Virus record (IMG/VR): IMGVR_UViG_3300032282_002676
Span: 1 to 64,000 of that record
Length of the DNA stretch: 64,000 bases
Source: a virus
Direction: 5' to 3' (one strand)
The translations under genes were made by a program, and so were the position numbers. The notes beneath the pieces were generated by a model. That model was not told the DNA's origin. It ran no database searches and saw only the letters and a list, made by a program, of their open reading frames with translations. This document shows positions 58,135 to 64,000 of this stretch, in pieces (the first letter of the stretch is position 1; each line of letters starts with the position of its first letter).

Positions 58135-59733
58135 TTAGAAAGGTCCAAATCTAGTAACAATAGGTCCATTATCACCGCCACCAGTTCTAATGTATGGATG
58201 TCTATTGTTACCACTGTTATCTATAAGTGTGGCACTCTGTAATCCAAGAAATAAAGTTGTTGCAGCATTGGTGACTACACCCAATGGTGAGGTTGGTACA
58301 GTTAAGTCAGAGCCTGGTGTATATACTACACTATTTGTTATACGAAGATTAGAAATATAACCATTGTAACGACCTGAACCGTTTACGAAATTTCCAACAA
58401 CCCAGTTTGTTTGTGCATTACCATTAACGGCACCTTGACTACCTGCTTGTACTCCATTTATCCAATAATACTGTGTACCACTATTTCTTGAAATTACAAT
58501 ATGATTCCAAGAACCAGGTTTATAACGAAGTGACGCTAAACCACCACCGCCGCAATTGAAACATGACGCATCAATTCCTAATGGTGATGTACCATCAGTA
58601 TTACTTCTAGCATACAAATACCATGTATTATTTCCAGAATCTGGACCCATAAGGCAACCACCACCAGTATCATTACCAGTAGCAACAGGAAATATAAATG
58701 CTTCCCACGTAAAGTTTGCATTTGGAAATGTTGAACCGATTGGTGCATACAACCAAGTTGCATTATCAGTTGTAGTATCCGTACCGAAGAATTGTACCGA
58801 GTATGTGCCACTTGTCGTACCATAGTTATTTCCCGCAGGTAATGCTACATTCGCACCCGATCTTTGATATTTGAGAATAACAATACCTGTACCACCTTTG
58901 CCGCCTATATTACCGCCATGTGATCCACCTCCACCACCTCCAGTATTATCAGCACCAGCACCAGCAGCACCTTGACTTCCAGCAGCACCACCTCCAGGTG
59001 ATCCTACAGGACCACCGTTTGTACCACCAGCACCACCAGGATTTGATTCACCACCACCACCGCCGCCACCACAGTATGTTGTTGGTGTACCTGATATTGC
59101 TGAGAGTATTCCAGTACCACCAGCACCGCCACCAGAACCTGCATTAGCACCAACCGCACCAGCACCTCCACCACCTCCACCACCGCCACCAGCAGTACCA
59201 GCAGCATTACCGCCATTATTTCCTTGACCTGGCGTACCTTGTCCTACTACACCACCACCTTGAGGTTCAGCGCAACCTCCACCAGAACCGCCATTGCCGC
59301 CAGAACCTCCATTGTGTGCTCCACCACCACCACCTGTTGCCCAAATAGAAGAAGATGCATTTTGAATTCCAGAATTGGCACCGTTGAGTGAACGACCTTT
59401 CCCCCAATACGGTTGAAATGGTGATGGTTCTGGATATCCACCACCGCCAACAAATATTAGATACGGTGCACCCGGAGTAACTGCCCAATTTGTTCCTGAT
59501 TTATAACCGCCAGCACCTCCGCCACCAGCACCTGCACCACCCTGTAAAGAACCCCCCGCACCACCGCCAGCAACAACAAGATAGTCAACTGTAGTGGTAC
59601 CAGCAGGCGGTATCCATTGTGTAGTAAATGTGAATATTTGGACGGTGTTGATTAAACTAGCAACGCCGCTAGGTCTAATTAGTCCGTATGATCTGCTTGA
59701 ACCAGAACCAAGAGAGGAGAGAATAGGTGGCAT
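58135..59733 (-). CDS. Glycine-rich adhesin-like protein fused to a LamG/concanavalin-like lectin domain
   Basis: A 532-residue protein. Anchor MPPILSSLGSGSSRSYGLIR is followed by one glycine-rich body (VDYLVVAGGGAGGSLQ to GGTGIVILKYQRS, residues about 50-295). The last 220 residues form a LamG-like jelly roll: FTWEAFIFPVATGNDTGGGC, NNTWYLYARSNTDG, LRYKPGSWNHIVISRNSGTQ, YYWINGVQ, and RYNGYISNLRITNSVVYTPG. W-x-H-[IV]-[AV]-[IV]-x-R and Y-x-G-x-[IL]-x-x-[LM]-R-I-T are diagnostic of this carbohydrate-binding fold. This links the glycine-rich scaffold to glycan binding. It is first in its late operon. Confidence 0.85.
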   Translation of the reverse strand: MPPILSSLGSGSSRSYGLIRPSGVASLINTVQIFTFTTQWIPPAGTTTVDYLVVAGGGAGGSLQGGAGAGGGGAGGYKSGTNWAVTPGAPYLIFVGGGGYPEPSPFQPYWGKGRSLNGANSGIQNASSSIWATGGGGGAHNGGSGGNGGSGGGCAEPQGGGVVGQGTPGQGNNGGNAAGTAGGGGGGGGGAGAVGANAGSGGGAGGTGILSAISGTPTTYCGGGGGGGESNPGGAGGTNGGPVGSPGGGAAGSQGAAGAGADNTGGGGGGSHGGNIGGKGGTGIVILKYQRSGANVALPAGNNYGTTSGTYSVQFFGTDTTTDNATWLYAPIGSTFPNANFTWEAFIFPVATGNDTGGGCLMGPDSGNNTWYLYARSNTDGTSPLGIDASCFNCGGGGLASLRYKPGSWNHIVISRNSGTQYYWINGVQAGSQGAVNGNAQTNWVVGNFVNGSGRYNGYISNLRITNSVVYTPGSDLTVPTSPLGVVTNAATTLFLGLQSATLIDNSGNNRHPYIRTGGGDNGPIVTRFGPF

Positions 59734-59738
59734 AAAAT

Positions 59739-59769
59739 AAGTGAGTATTGGTTAACTCACTTATTTATA
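59739..59769 (-). promoter_or_regulatory. Perfect late promoter TATAAATA next to a hairpin
   Basis: The minus strand reads TATAAATA at 59769-59762, identical to the T4 late element, 28 bases before the start at 59733. Immediately after it comes an 8-bp inverted repeat AAGTGAGT (59739-59746) and ACTCACTT (59755-59762) in the transcript leader. The hairpin could also stop upstream transcripts. Confidence 0.8.
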
Positions 59770-59770
59770 C

Positions 59771-59944
59771 TTACCCTTTGAGGAGTTGTTGCGTAGATTC
59801 GTTCTGTTGACTTTCGCCGAAGTCGTGGACGGACAGTTTGATGAGTTCTCTTCGAAGATTTTCCAACTCAGTTCGGTCTTGCTCGGACGCTGCCATCTTT
59901 GCTTCTAGTGTGGCAATCCGTTTAAGTAATAGGTCTCTAAACAT
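59771..59944 (-). CDS. Small coiled-coil protein
   Basis: A 57-residue frame from ATG 59944: MFRDLLLKRIATLEAKMAAS, then EQDRTELENLRRELIKLSVH and a polar end. It has a good heptad pattern (L6, I10, L13, M17, and so on) and overlaps the upstream stop by eight bases. Such short helices are frequent in marine T4-like phages. Function unknown. Confidence 0.6.
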   Translation of the reverse strand: MFRDLLLKRIATLEAKMAASEQDRTELENLRRELIKLSVHDFGESQQNESTQQLLKG

Positions 59945-60089
59945 AATCCTTTTCCTGTTTCATTAGTCGGTACAGGGTCTTATCGTGGTGTTTCTGTTTT
60001 TGATTCTGTTGACCGTAATCATTAGCATCACGGTTCTTACGAAATTTAGTTCTTTCAGGTTTCTGAAACTTCTTGCCTCCAGACAACAT
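59937..60089 (-). CDS. Small basic protein
   Basis: A 50-residue protein from ATG 60089 (MLSGGKKFQKPERTKFRKNR), with AGGAGA ten bases before it. It is rich in Lys, Arg and Gln (QQNQKQKHHDKTLYRLMKQE). It may bind nucleic acid, but this is only from charge. The longer frame from 60122 would overlap the ClpP gene and is less likely. Confidence 0.6.
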   Translation of the reverse strand: MLSGGKKFQKPERTKFRKNRDANDYGQQNQKQKHHDKTLYRLMKQEKDYV

Positions 60090-60102
60090 ATTTATTACTC
60101 TC

Positions 60103-60645
60103 CTAGAAAATGATATCTGCAAATCCGAGTTCTATCAACTGCTCTGCCGTTAACCAAACATCGCTCGGTTTCAATAGTTTGGTTCCTACCTCTTGTTCAG
60201 TCAATCTGCTAGTCCGTGCTAGTTCTGCAACCATACGGTAATTGATTCTGTCAATCTCTTCAGAATATGCTCTCATGTCATGGTACTTGCCGGCATATTC
60301 GTGATTGAACTGGTGAATCATAATGCTAGTGTTTTTGGCGATTGCTCTCTGACCTTTTGTACCAGCAGCAAATATCATAAACGCAGAACTCATTAGATTG
60401 CCCATGCCGACAGTTGCGATAGGTACAGGAGAGGTACGCATCACATCCATCAAAGCAAATGCATCGGTTAAATTACCACCATCAGAATTGACATACATTT
60501 TCATCGGATGTTCTGGTGATGGATTCCTAGCACCCATCATTATCCAACGAATTGCTTTTTCTATACTTTCACCATCTACATTACCAGTAAAGAAGTGGTT
60601 GTAATCATCAAAAGGTAGTTCTTCAGTTTTTTTCATGCCAAGCAT
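60103..60645 (-). CDS. clpP: ClpP-like serine protease
   Basis: A 180-residue protein (bacterial ClpP is about 195-205). The fold order is kept: YVNSDGGNLTDAFALMDVMR matches the ClpP N-x-x-G-G-x-V/L-x-x-x-x-x-I stretch; TVGMGNLMSSAFMIFAAGTK holds nucleophile Ser86; MIHQF holds His111; KPSDVWLTAEQLIELGFADI holds Asp162. All three catalytic residues are therefore visible. Partner ATPase is not encoded in this window; host ClpX or ClpA might serve. Phage ClpP-like proteins may act on capsid precursors or tagged proteins. The start overlaps the galE stop by 23 bases; ATG 60636 is an alternative. Confidence 0.88.
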   Translation of the reverse strand: MLGMKKTEELPFDDYNHFFTGNVDGESIEKAIRWIMMGARNPSPEHPMKMYVNSDGGNLTDAFALMDVMRTSPVPIATVGMGNLMSSAFMIFAAGTKGQRAIAKNTSIMIHQFNHEYAGKYHDMRAYSEEIDRINYRMVAELARTSRLTEQEVGTKLLKPSDVWLTAEQLIELGFADIIF

Positions 60646-61561
60646 ACGCCGTTCGTAAGATAGATTTTAAGTCGTGTTTGGGTTTGAATTTGAGGTGCTT
60701 TTTAGCAAGGTCAGTGATAGCAACAAGGCGTGGTGGATCACCCTCACGCTTTTTACCAAATTTATGGGTTATAGTTATTCCCAGTTCTTCAGTCGCCGTG
60801 TTAATCACTTCTAATACCGAATATCCCTTGCCAGTTCCTAGATTGAATAGAGTTGGTTGATTTGCTACCTTTGTCTGCATGTAATTGTCAGCAGCAACAT
60901 GAGCATCAGCAACATCAGACACGTGTACATAGTCCCGAATACATGTACCGTCTGGTGTTCTGTAATCTTTACCATTGATGATAAAGTTATTTAGATTTTC
61001 GAACATTACTGGAATTAGATGAGTCTCTGGATTGTGCATCTCACCCATCTCACCATCTAGATCAGCACCAGCAAGATTGAAGAACCTAAAGATAATATGG
61101 TTCATCGTCGAATTGCGAATTGCACATTCCGCAGCATACTTACTGTTTGCATACGGATTGTTTTCTGCTATAGCGTCTTTTTCCGAAAGATCAGTGCCAG
61201 CAGACCGATATAAACCGGCAGTAGAAGAATAAACAATATTCCTAACATTATATTCCCTCATTAATTGGAGTAGGTTTGTTGTGCCACCCACATTGACATC
61301 CCAGAACAATTCGGGATGCTCCATTGATTCGCCAACTTCAATACGACCTGCTAAGTGAAATACCACATCAATATCATCACTTTTAAATGGTCGTTCTAAA
61401 ATTAAATCACGAATATCACCAATCACAGCATCATCCCAATAGAGCATGTTGCGTGGTGATTTTATATCAAAGCAGATCGTTTTATAACCTGCCTTCTTTA
61501 ATGCTTTTGCTAAATGACTACCAAGATACCCTGCACCGCCTGTCACCAATGCTGTTCTCAT
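60623..61561 (-). CDS. galE: UDP-glucose 4-epimerase family protein
   Basis: A 312-residue SDR protein; start chosen at ATG 61561 (MRTALVTGGAGYLGSHLAKA), which overlaps the upstream stop as ATGA. TGGAGYLGSH is the NAD-binding loop; IVYSSTAGLY provides the catalytic Ser/Thr region; NPYANSKYAAE supplies Y-x-x-x-K; FRFFNLAGADLDGEMGE, GTCIRDYVHVSDVADAHV and FNLGTGKGYSVLEVI are GalE hallmarks. It would interconvert UDP-glucose and UDP-galactose or a related sugar. It belongs to a sugar-nucleotide cluster with the next three genes. Confidence 0.9.
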   Translation of the reverse strand: MRTALVTGGAGYLGSHLAKALKKAGYKTICFDIKSPRNMLYWDDAVIGDIRDLILERPFKSDDIDVVFHLAGRIEVGESMEHPELFWDVNVGGTTNLLQLMREYNVRNIVYSSTAGLYRSAGTDLSEKDAIAENNPYANSKYAAECAIRNSTMNHIIFRFFNLAGADLDGEMGEMHNPETHLIPVMFENLNNFIINGKDYRTPDGTCIRDYVHVSDVADAHVAADNYMQTKVANQPTLFNLGTGKGYSVLEVINTATEELGITITHKFGKKREGDPPRLVAITDLAKKHLKFKPKHDLKSILRTAYAWHEKN

Positions 61562-62055
61562 GCATCTCTTTCCGAAAGAATAGGATGTTTTACTGGCCAA
61601 AAGAAGTTGTGCATCGGATCATTCCATTTGATTGTGAACTGTGATTCACGATCATAATATTCACTTAACTTGTAACTGAACACCGCTTCATCTGACATAA
61701 CCAAATGACCATTACCAAAACTTGATGGTATCAGGAGTTGATACTTATTGCGGTCTGATAATGTAATTGTAAACCACTGATTGTATTGTTTAGAACCTTG
61801 ATCACGATTGATAATGACCATGTGAATGGTACCATACAAACAAGTCACAAGTTTGGTCGTTTTATTATCGCCATGAATTCCACGTAGAACATGTTTGCGT
61901 GATGTTGAAATACTGTCTACAACAAATGGACTAAAAGGCAATTCATCACGATACATCACATCACAATATGATTCAAAGTTTGTGCCACGAAAATCTTCAT
62001 AGACAACAGGTTGAATTAATTTTACGCCATCAAGTGCTGTATCCAAAATTCTCAT
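61558..62055 (-). CDS. RmlC-like dTDP-4-dehydrorhamnose 3,5-epimerase
   Basis: A 165-residue cupin-type epimerase (bacterial RmlC about 180). HVLRGIHGDNKTTKLVTCLY has the catalytic His of L-R-G-x-H; QLLIPSSFGNGHLVMSDEAV aligns with the P-x-G-F-A-H-G-F-x-V-L-S-D block; FTIKWNDPMHNFFWPVKHPI then LSERDA matches the RmlC end W-x-D-P-x-x-x-I-x-W-P-x-x-x-P-I-L-S-x-x-D. The A-H-G of classic enzymes is N-G-H here, so substrate may differ. Coupled to galE on one side and the glycosyltransferase on the other. Confidence 0.82.
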   Translation of the reverse strand: MRILDTALDGVKLIQPVVYEDFRGTNFESYCDVMYRDELPFSPFVVDSISTSRKHVLRGIHGDNKTTKLVTCLYGTIHMVIINRDQGSKQYNQWFTITLSDRNKYQLLIPSSFGNGHLVMSDEAVFSYKLSEYYDRESQFTIKWNDPMHNFFWPVKHPILSERDA

Positions 62056-62808
62056 TTATGCTCCCACGATTGTTATGCCAGGTCCAACAACATATTCGGT
62101 ACTATTCTTTTGTTTCCAAGGAAAACCATTTGGATACTGTTTTTCGTTCTCAGCATTACCTTTGTCAAAGAACTCCTTATTGACAGAATTGTCATTACCA
62201 TCTAATCGATAATTCAAGGTATATTCTTTAGTACATGCAAAATTTGGAAAGTATTGTTTTAATGAACCGAAGAATTGACGATCTGCACCCCACTGGCCAT
62301 ACCATGTTTGACCAACACGAATAGCAATATCACGTTTCACCATGAATGATGAAGTATCAATATGATATTGATCTTTATTGAAATAAACTGGCCACTTGCC
62401 TAATGATTCACAGTTGTCCTCACAAAGATATTCACCGTCTTTGTCAACGATCTTTCTTAGTGAGTATGCCCAATCAGCACCTGCTTTGATTTTCTCAACC
62501 AGTGTCTCAACGTGATTAGGCTCCAACCAATTGTCCTCATCAAGGTAACAAATAACATCAGCATTGACAAGAAAACCACATGCAGCATATACACGATGAC
62601 CATACCAACCTTTACCAACATTCTCTTCAAGATGGACGGTTCTGATTCGTGATGCACCAACAATTTCTTTATTGACTGTATCAGCATATTGTTCACCGTC
62701 AACATAAATGTAATGTACTAAATCTTCATAGGTTTGATTATCAACCGACTCGATGCACTTCTTTAGTGTCTTTGCTCCGATTGTTGGAGTCACTACCGCT
62801 ACTTTCAT
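62056..62808 (-). CDS. Family 2 glycosyltransferase
   Basis: A 250-residue GT-A protein. MKVAVVTPTIGAKTLKKCIE and SVDNQTYEDLVHYIYVDGEQ are the nucleotide-binding first half; LVNADVICYLDEDNWLEPNH has the D-x-D metal motif (D-E-D) with Trp following; GQWGADRQFFGSLKQYFPNF is the acceptor side. The donor may be the sugar made by the neighbouring epimerases. It could decorate virion proteins, host surface glycans or DNA; there is no evidence to choose. The start overlaps a tiny conserved gene in another frame by 68 bases. Confidence 0.85.
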   Translation of the reverse strand: MKVAVVTPTIGAKTLKKCIESVDNQTYEDLVHYIYVDGEQYADTVNKEIVGASRIRTVHLEENVGKGWYGHRVYAACGFLVNADVICYLDEDNWLEPNHVETLVEKIKAGADWAYSLRKIVDKDGEYLCEDNCESLGKWPVYFNKDQYHIDTSSFMVKRDIAIRVGQTWYGQWGADRQFFGSLKQYFPNFACTKEYTLNYRLDGNDNSVNKEFFDKGNAENEKQYPNGFPWKQKNSTEYVVGPGITIVGA

Positions 62809-62899
62809 GTTTCACCTTTTTCTTAAAAATTGCATCCCAGTTAGCATCAAATTTTTTCATTGGTATTTCTATTGGTCTAGGTTTCGATCCCTTACTCAT
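62741..62899 (-). CDS. Tiny conserved phage protein overlapping the GT gene
   Basis: A 52-residue frame from ATG 62899: MSKGSKPRPIEIPMKKFDAN, then WDAIFKKKVKHESSG. The motif [GS]-K-G-S-x-P-R-P-I then F-x-x-N-W-D-x-I-F is one of the most common small proteins in aquatic T4-like phages, so I trust it in spite of its size. Its last third overlaps the start of the glycosyltransferase in a different frame, and its start overlaps the upstream stop by 8 bases. Function unknown. Confidence 0.72.
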   Translation of the reverse strand: MSKGSKPRPIEIPMKKFDANWDAIFKKKVKHESSGSDSNNRSKDTKEVHRVG

Positions 62900-63317
62900 T
62901 CCACGCTTTCAATATTAAAGATGATGAGTTCTTTTTATCGGAACCACCAATACCATATATAAATTTCCAACCATGAGCATTTGCTTCTGCATTGTTTGTT
63001 TCATTTCTATCACCACCATTTGCAAATACATATTCACTTGCTCTAGTATAATAGTATGTTCGCACTTTGTCAAGGAAATCATAAGCGGTACCATCAGAGT
63101 CATTAAACTCCCATACAGAATCAACCCACTTGATGGCCAATAGAATACCCTTACGTTCCTCAATATGCATAAATGGTTTACCCTTCTTACGAGTCAACCA
63201 TGCATCGGAATTTACACCAACAACTAATCTATCACCTAACGCTGCCGCTTGACGAAGCATAGCAAGATGACCAGAATGAATTGGATCAAATCCACCAGAT
63301 ACCGCAACTATTCTCAT
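62892..63317 (-). CDS. Cytidylyltransferase-like nucleotidyltransferase
   Basis: A 141-residue protein. VSGGFDPIHSGHLAMLRQAA has the H-x-G-H motif (HSGH), and LVVGVNSDAWLTRKKGKPFM, HIEERKGILLAIKWVDSVWE complete the small RfaE/TagD-type nucleotidyltransferase fold with R-x-x-x-L near the end of it. These enzymes activate sugar or alcohol phosphates as CDP or ADP derivatives. Next to galE, RmlC-like and GT2 genes it probably supplies an activated building block. Confidence 0.85.
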   Translation of the reverse strand: MRIVAVSGGFDPIHSGHLAMLRQAAALGDRLVVGVNSDAWLTRKKGKPFMHIEERKGILLAIKWVDSVWEFNDSDGTAYDFLDKVRTYYYTRASEYVFANGGDRNETNNAEANAHGWKFIYGIGGSDKKNSSSLILKAWNE

Positions 63318-63745
63318 ATGTTTATTCCTGGAAATGCTTCTTTCACTAAAGCGGCAGTTAAACCTTTTACTTTAAATTTACCACGAATTAAATCTGCCAT
63401 AATAGCAGCCTCATCTTTGTGAAGTGCTTCTAATACTACCTGAAGTTGTGGTGTTGTTTTTTCCGCAGTAAATTCTTTTGGACGATTAGGATGATTTTTG
63501 ATAAACCGATACATCTTAGGCATTTCGGTATCAAGATAAGCATAGTTCAGTCCAGCAGGTTCTACTGCAGGTCGATATTTGTATGGTAGTTGAATATCCC
63601 ATTCGACATTAGGATTCAATGCTAGTTCCAAAAAGAATCGGAATCTAGGATCATCATTTCTACGGAGAATGTTTATTTTATCCTCCTTTGTTGTTGCGTG
63701 TGTAAATTGTTCCAATATTTCGGAATATAATATTTCAGAACTCAT
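63314..63745 (-). CDS. Conserved T4-like phage protein (DUF6433-like)
   Basis: A 143-residue helical protein. ILEQFTHATTKEDKINILRR, DDPRFRFFLELALNPNVEWD, PYKYRPAVEPAGLNYAYLDT and ALHKDEAAIMADLIRGKFKV, ending GLTAALVKEAFPG. This arrangement is well kept in marine T4-like phages and is listed there as a family of unknown function; I recall it as DUF6433 but could not check. F-P-x-[IL] at the end and many charged helices suggest a nucleic-acid or packaging-related protein. Overlaps the next gene by 4 bases. Confidence 0.68.
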   Translation of the reverse strand: MSSEILYSEILEQFTHATTKEDKINILRRNDDPRFRFFLELALNPNVEWDIQLPYKYRPAVEPAGLNYAYLDTEMPKMYRFIKNHPNRPKEFTAEKTTPQLQVVLEALHKDEAAIMADLIRGKFKVKGLTAALVKEAFPGINI

Positions 63746-64000
63746 CGATAATTTCCAATAAATTTTTCAAGCGGTTAGCAATCATATAATTCATAAAAAC
63801 CTGCTTTGTTTTAGCAGAGGTATTTTCATATGTATCTATGATTGTTTTCTGCAATGATACAGGTATTTGTGTTAGATCAATTAGCAATTCATTTCGTTTG
63901 TAATTGCGAAGCATATCTTCATTACAGAACTCAGTCGGTTCTTGATTCAACCAAACAATGATCTTTGCTTCAGTAATAGGTTTCTGACGGCCACCTTCAG
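63735..64000 (-). CDS. Unknown helical protein, N-terminus cut by right window edge
   Basis: The frame is open from base 64000 to the stop at 63735 and shows 88 residues, starting EGGRQKPITEAKIIVWLNQE and continuing CNEDMLRNYKRNELLIDLTQ, then FMNYMIANRLKNLLEIIDEF. There is no need to assume the TTG at 63950 as start, since coding continues beyond it without a stop. It looks all-helical. It overlaps the following gene by 11 bases. Not recognised. Confidence 0.65.
   Translation of the reverse strand, partial: EGGRQKPITEAKIIVWLNQEPTEFCNEDMLRNYKRNELLIDLTQIPVSLQKTIIDTYENTSAKTKQVFMNYMIANRLKNLLEIIDEF

Noticed and set aside
63045-63073. TTGACA-N17-TATACT on the minus strand inside the nucleotidyltransferase gene
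   Set aside because: It lies fully within a conserved coding part and lacks the GC before TTGACA seen in the likely early promoters; possible internal promoter but unsupported.

Overview
The window is one continuous piece of a T4-like myovirus genome (Caudoviricetes). It is AT-rich and almost fully coding, with many 1-8 base start/stop overlaps. The diagnostic set is a near-complete T4-type baseplate (gp25, gp6, gp7, gp8, gp53, gp48, gp54, gp5, gp27-like and gp26 homologues, plus a PAAR tip), the head-completion nuclease gp4, the ssDNA-binding protein gp32, the helicase loader gp59 and the late co-activator gp33. Many of the small proteins read like families typical of aquatic T4-like phages (cyanophage and pelagiphage relatives). 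No host-derived photosynthesis gene is visible, so the host cannot be fixed; a Gram-negative aquatic bacterium is likely.

Layout. 1-40333 (all minus strand) is the tail fibre and baseplate region. It opens with a giant fibre gene cut by the left edge, continues with five glycine-rich adhesin-like genes (5.4-17.9 kb) interleaved with small beta-rich virion proteins, and then holds the baseplate wedge and hub genes. 40367-45249 is the only plus-strand block: gp4, a conserved protein, gp54, gp26 with a probable -1 frameshift extension (gp51-like), and a tape-measure candidate carrying a lysozyme domain. A hairpin terminator closes the block against the convergent gp32 gene. 45283-54817 (minus) holds gp32, a HAD phosphatase, gp59, gp33, a SleB-type cell wall hydrolase, a circularly permuted two-piece tmRNA, a RecB-like nuclease, a holin-like/lipoprotein pair and three short genes behind strong sigma70-type promoters. 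54877-59733 is a second adhesin cluster with three more glycine-rich genes behind two perfect TATAAATA late promoters. 59771-64000 holds small coiled or basic proteins, a ClpP-like protease and a sugar-nucleotide cluster (GalE, RmlC-like, GT2, nucleotidyltransferase), ending in a gene cut by the right edge.

How it works together. Early and middle genes use consensus host-type promoters (GCTTGACA-N17-TATAAT/TACACT). Virion genes use T4-type late elements (N-ATAAATA), consistent with the gp33 co-activator. The most notable points are (1) the split tmRNA gene with a readable ANDAFYGEDRLAA tag, in the same genome segment as a phage ClpP; (2) a canonical A_AAT_TTT slippery heptamer at the end of gp26 leading into a gp51-like extension just before the tape-measure gene, the same architecture as the tail-assembly chaperone frameshift of lambda-like phages; and (3) eight glycine-rich adhesin-like proteins with about 15 repeat bodies on at least three kinds of N-terminal anchor.
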